Shown: positions 5,892 to 6,388 of the stretch, piece after piece
Position numbering within the stretch: the first letter of the stretch is position 1
How the letters are laid out: each line of letters begins with the position of its first letter
Assembly (NCBI GenBank): GCA_938042205.1
Contig: CALIRS010000056.1
Coordinates: 1 to 6,388 of the forward strand
Direction of reading: 5' to 3'
DNA from: an uncultured bacterium
GTDB lineage: Bacteria; Actinomycetota; Aquicultoria; SKW223
DNA: 6,388 bases
The notes under the pieces: generated by a model
What the model saw: only the letters and a program-made list of their open reading frames with translations
Told to the model about the DNA's origin: nothing
The model's database searches: none
Program-made: the position numbers and the translations under genes

Positions 5892-6388
5892 AAAGGAGTG
5901 GATATATCTTATTTTGGTCGCGATCTTTTATGCTACCGGAGTCATCTATGCTTATACTCATAACCTCTCACTGGAATCTCTTTTTAAATATGGGCTCCTT
6001 CAACCTAAAGGTGTGATCGGAGAAGCAAAGAGATTAACCGAGATTGAAACGCCCATTTCCTGGAATATTCCTCAAGTCCTATGGTATATCTATATAAAAG
6101 GATCGGCTGTTCTTGTTGAGTTATTTCAATACTGGGTAATAGGAATGCTTATTGCAGGAGCTTTAGTTGTTTTCGTTCCCTGGGAAAAGGTCAGGAAAAA
6201 GATGGGTGCCGGAGGTTTCGGAAGCAACTTGATAGCAGCTACAGCTGGAGCAATCATTCCTATCTGCTCTTGTGGTATCGTTCCTGTTCTTGCAGGAATG
6301 GTAGAAGCTGGTATCCCCCTGGGACCTACGATGTCATTTCTTATCGGAGCCCCTATGCTTAATATCCCTGCTGTCTTCATCACAGCAG
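5872..6388 (+). CDS. Permease of the ArsP/SO_0444 (PF03773) type, N-terminal part, cut by window end
   Basis: The first 172 residues of a membrane transporter are present; the rest lies outside the window. AGGAGG at 5859-5864 is 7 nt before the ATG, so the start is well supported even though it lies inside the end of arsR. Hydrophobic segments are seen at about residues 10-28, 78-103, 118-142 and 152-172. The family signature is the paired-cysteine loop PICSCGIVPV (C132, C134), followed by GAPMLNIPAVF (159-169), as in PF03773 permeases such as ArsP and SO_0444. These are linked to export of arsenic or of methylated trivalent arsenicals. Placement after arsM and arsR supports an arsenic or organoarsenical efflux role. 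Substrate cannot be decided from this part, so I give no gene symbol. Confidence 0.85.
   Translation, partial: MFRKPNKKEWIYLILVAIFYATGVIYAYTHNLSLESLFKYGLLQPKGVIGEAKRLTEIETPISWNIPQVLWYIYIKGSAVLVELFQYWVIGMLIAGALVVFVPWEKVRKKMGAGGFGSNLIAATAGAIIPICSCGIVPVLAGMVEAGIPLGPTMSFLIGAPMLNIPAVFITA

Noticed and set aside
6126..6383. 85-codon minus-strand frame opposite the permease
   Set aside because: The plus strand carries the PF03773 signature and a strong ribosome site; this is its antisense shadow.

Overview
The window comes from an anaerobic prokaryote and holds two divergent gene groups separated by an AT-rich intergenic region (about 4024-4434). I cannot place it firmly as archaeal or bacterial. 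The divergent region has archaeal-looking TATA elements, but one of them sits inside an equally good bacterial -35/-10 pair. The carbon monoxide dehydrogenase (CODH) is of the bacterial CooS/AcsA type.

Left half, minus strand, read from 4023 down to 117: hypD (maturation of [NiFe]-hydrogenase), then a complete Ni-Fe-S CODH (cooS/acsA type), then a 280-residue protein that I read as a free-standing N-terminal domain of bacterial acetyl-CoA synthase (AcsB). That domain is the part of AcsB that docks onto CODH. Here it stops at the domain boundary, and the catalytic A-cluster domains are absent. The three genes are tightly packed (a 26-nt gap, then a 64-nt overlap) and look like one transcript. 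This pairing of a CODH with an ACS docking domain that has no ACS is the most interesting content of the window.

Right half, plus strand, read from 4435 to the window end: an arsenite S-adenosylmethionine methyltransferase (arsM), a 179-bp spacer without a convincing gene but with two unusually long inverted repeats in pseudoknot order, an ArsR-family repressor with a CVC metal-site motif, and the start of a PF03773-type permease (ArsP/SO_0444-like) that runs off the window. Together these read as an arsenic response cassette: the repressor senses As(III), ArsM methylates it, and the permease probably exports arsenic or methylated arsenic. ArsR and the permease overlap by 20 nt.

No tRNA, rRNA, CRISPR array or recognisable transposase gene was seen. 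Positions 1-116, downstream of the left operon, are AT-rich with no coding continuation and no clear terminator.
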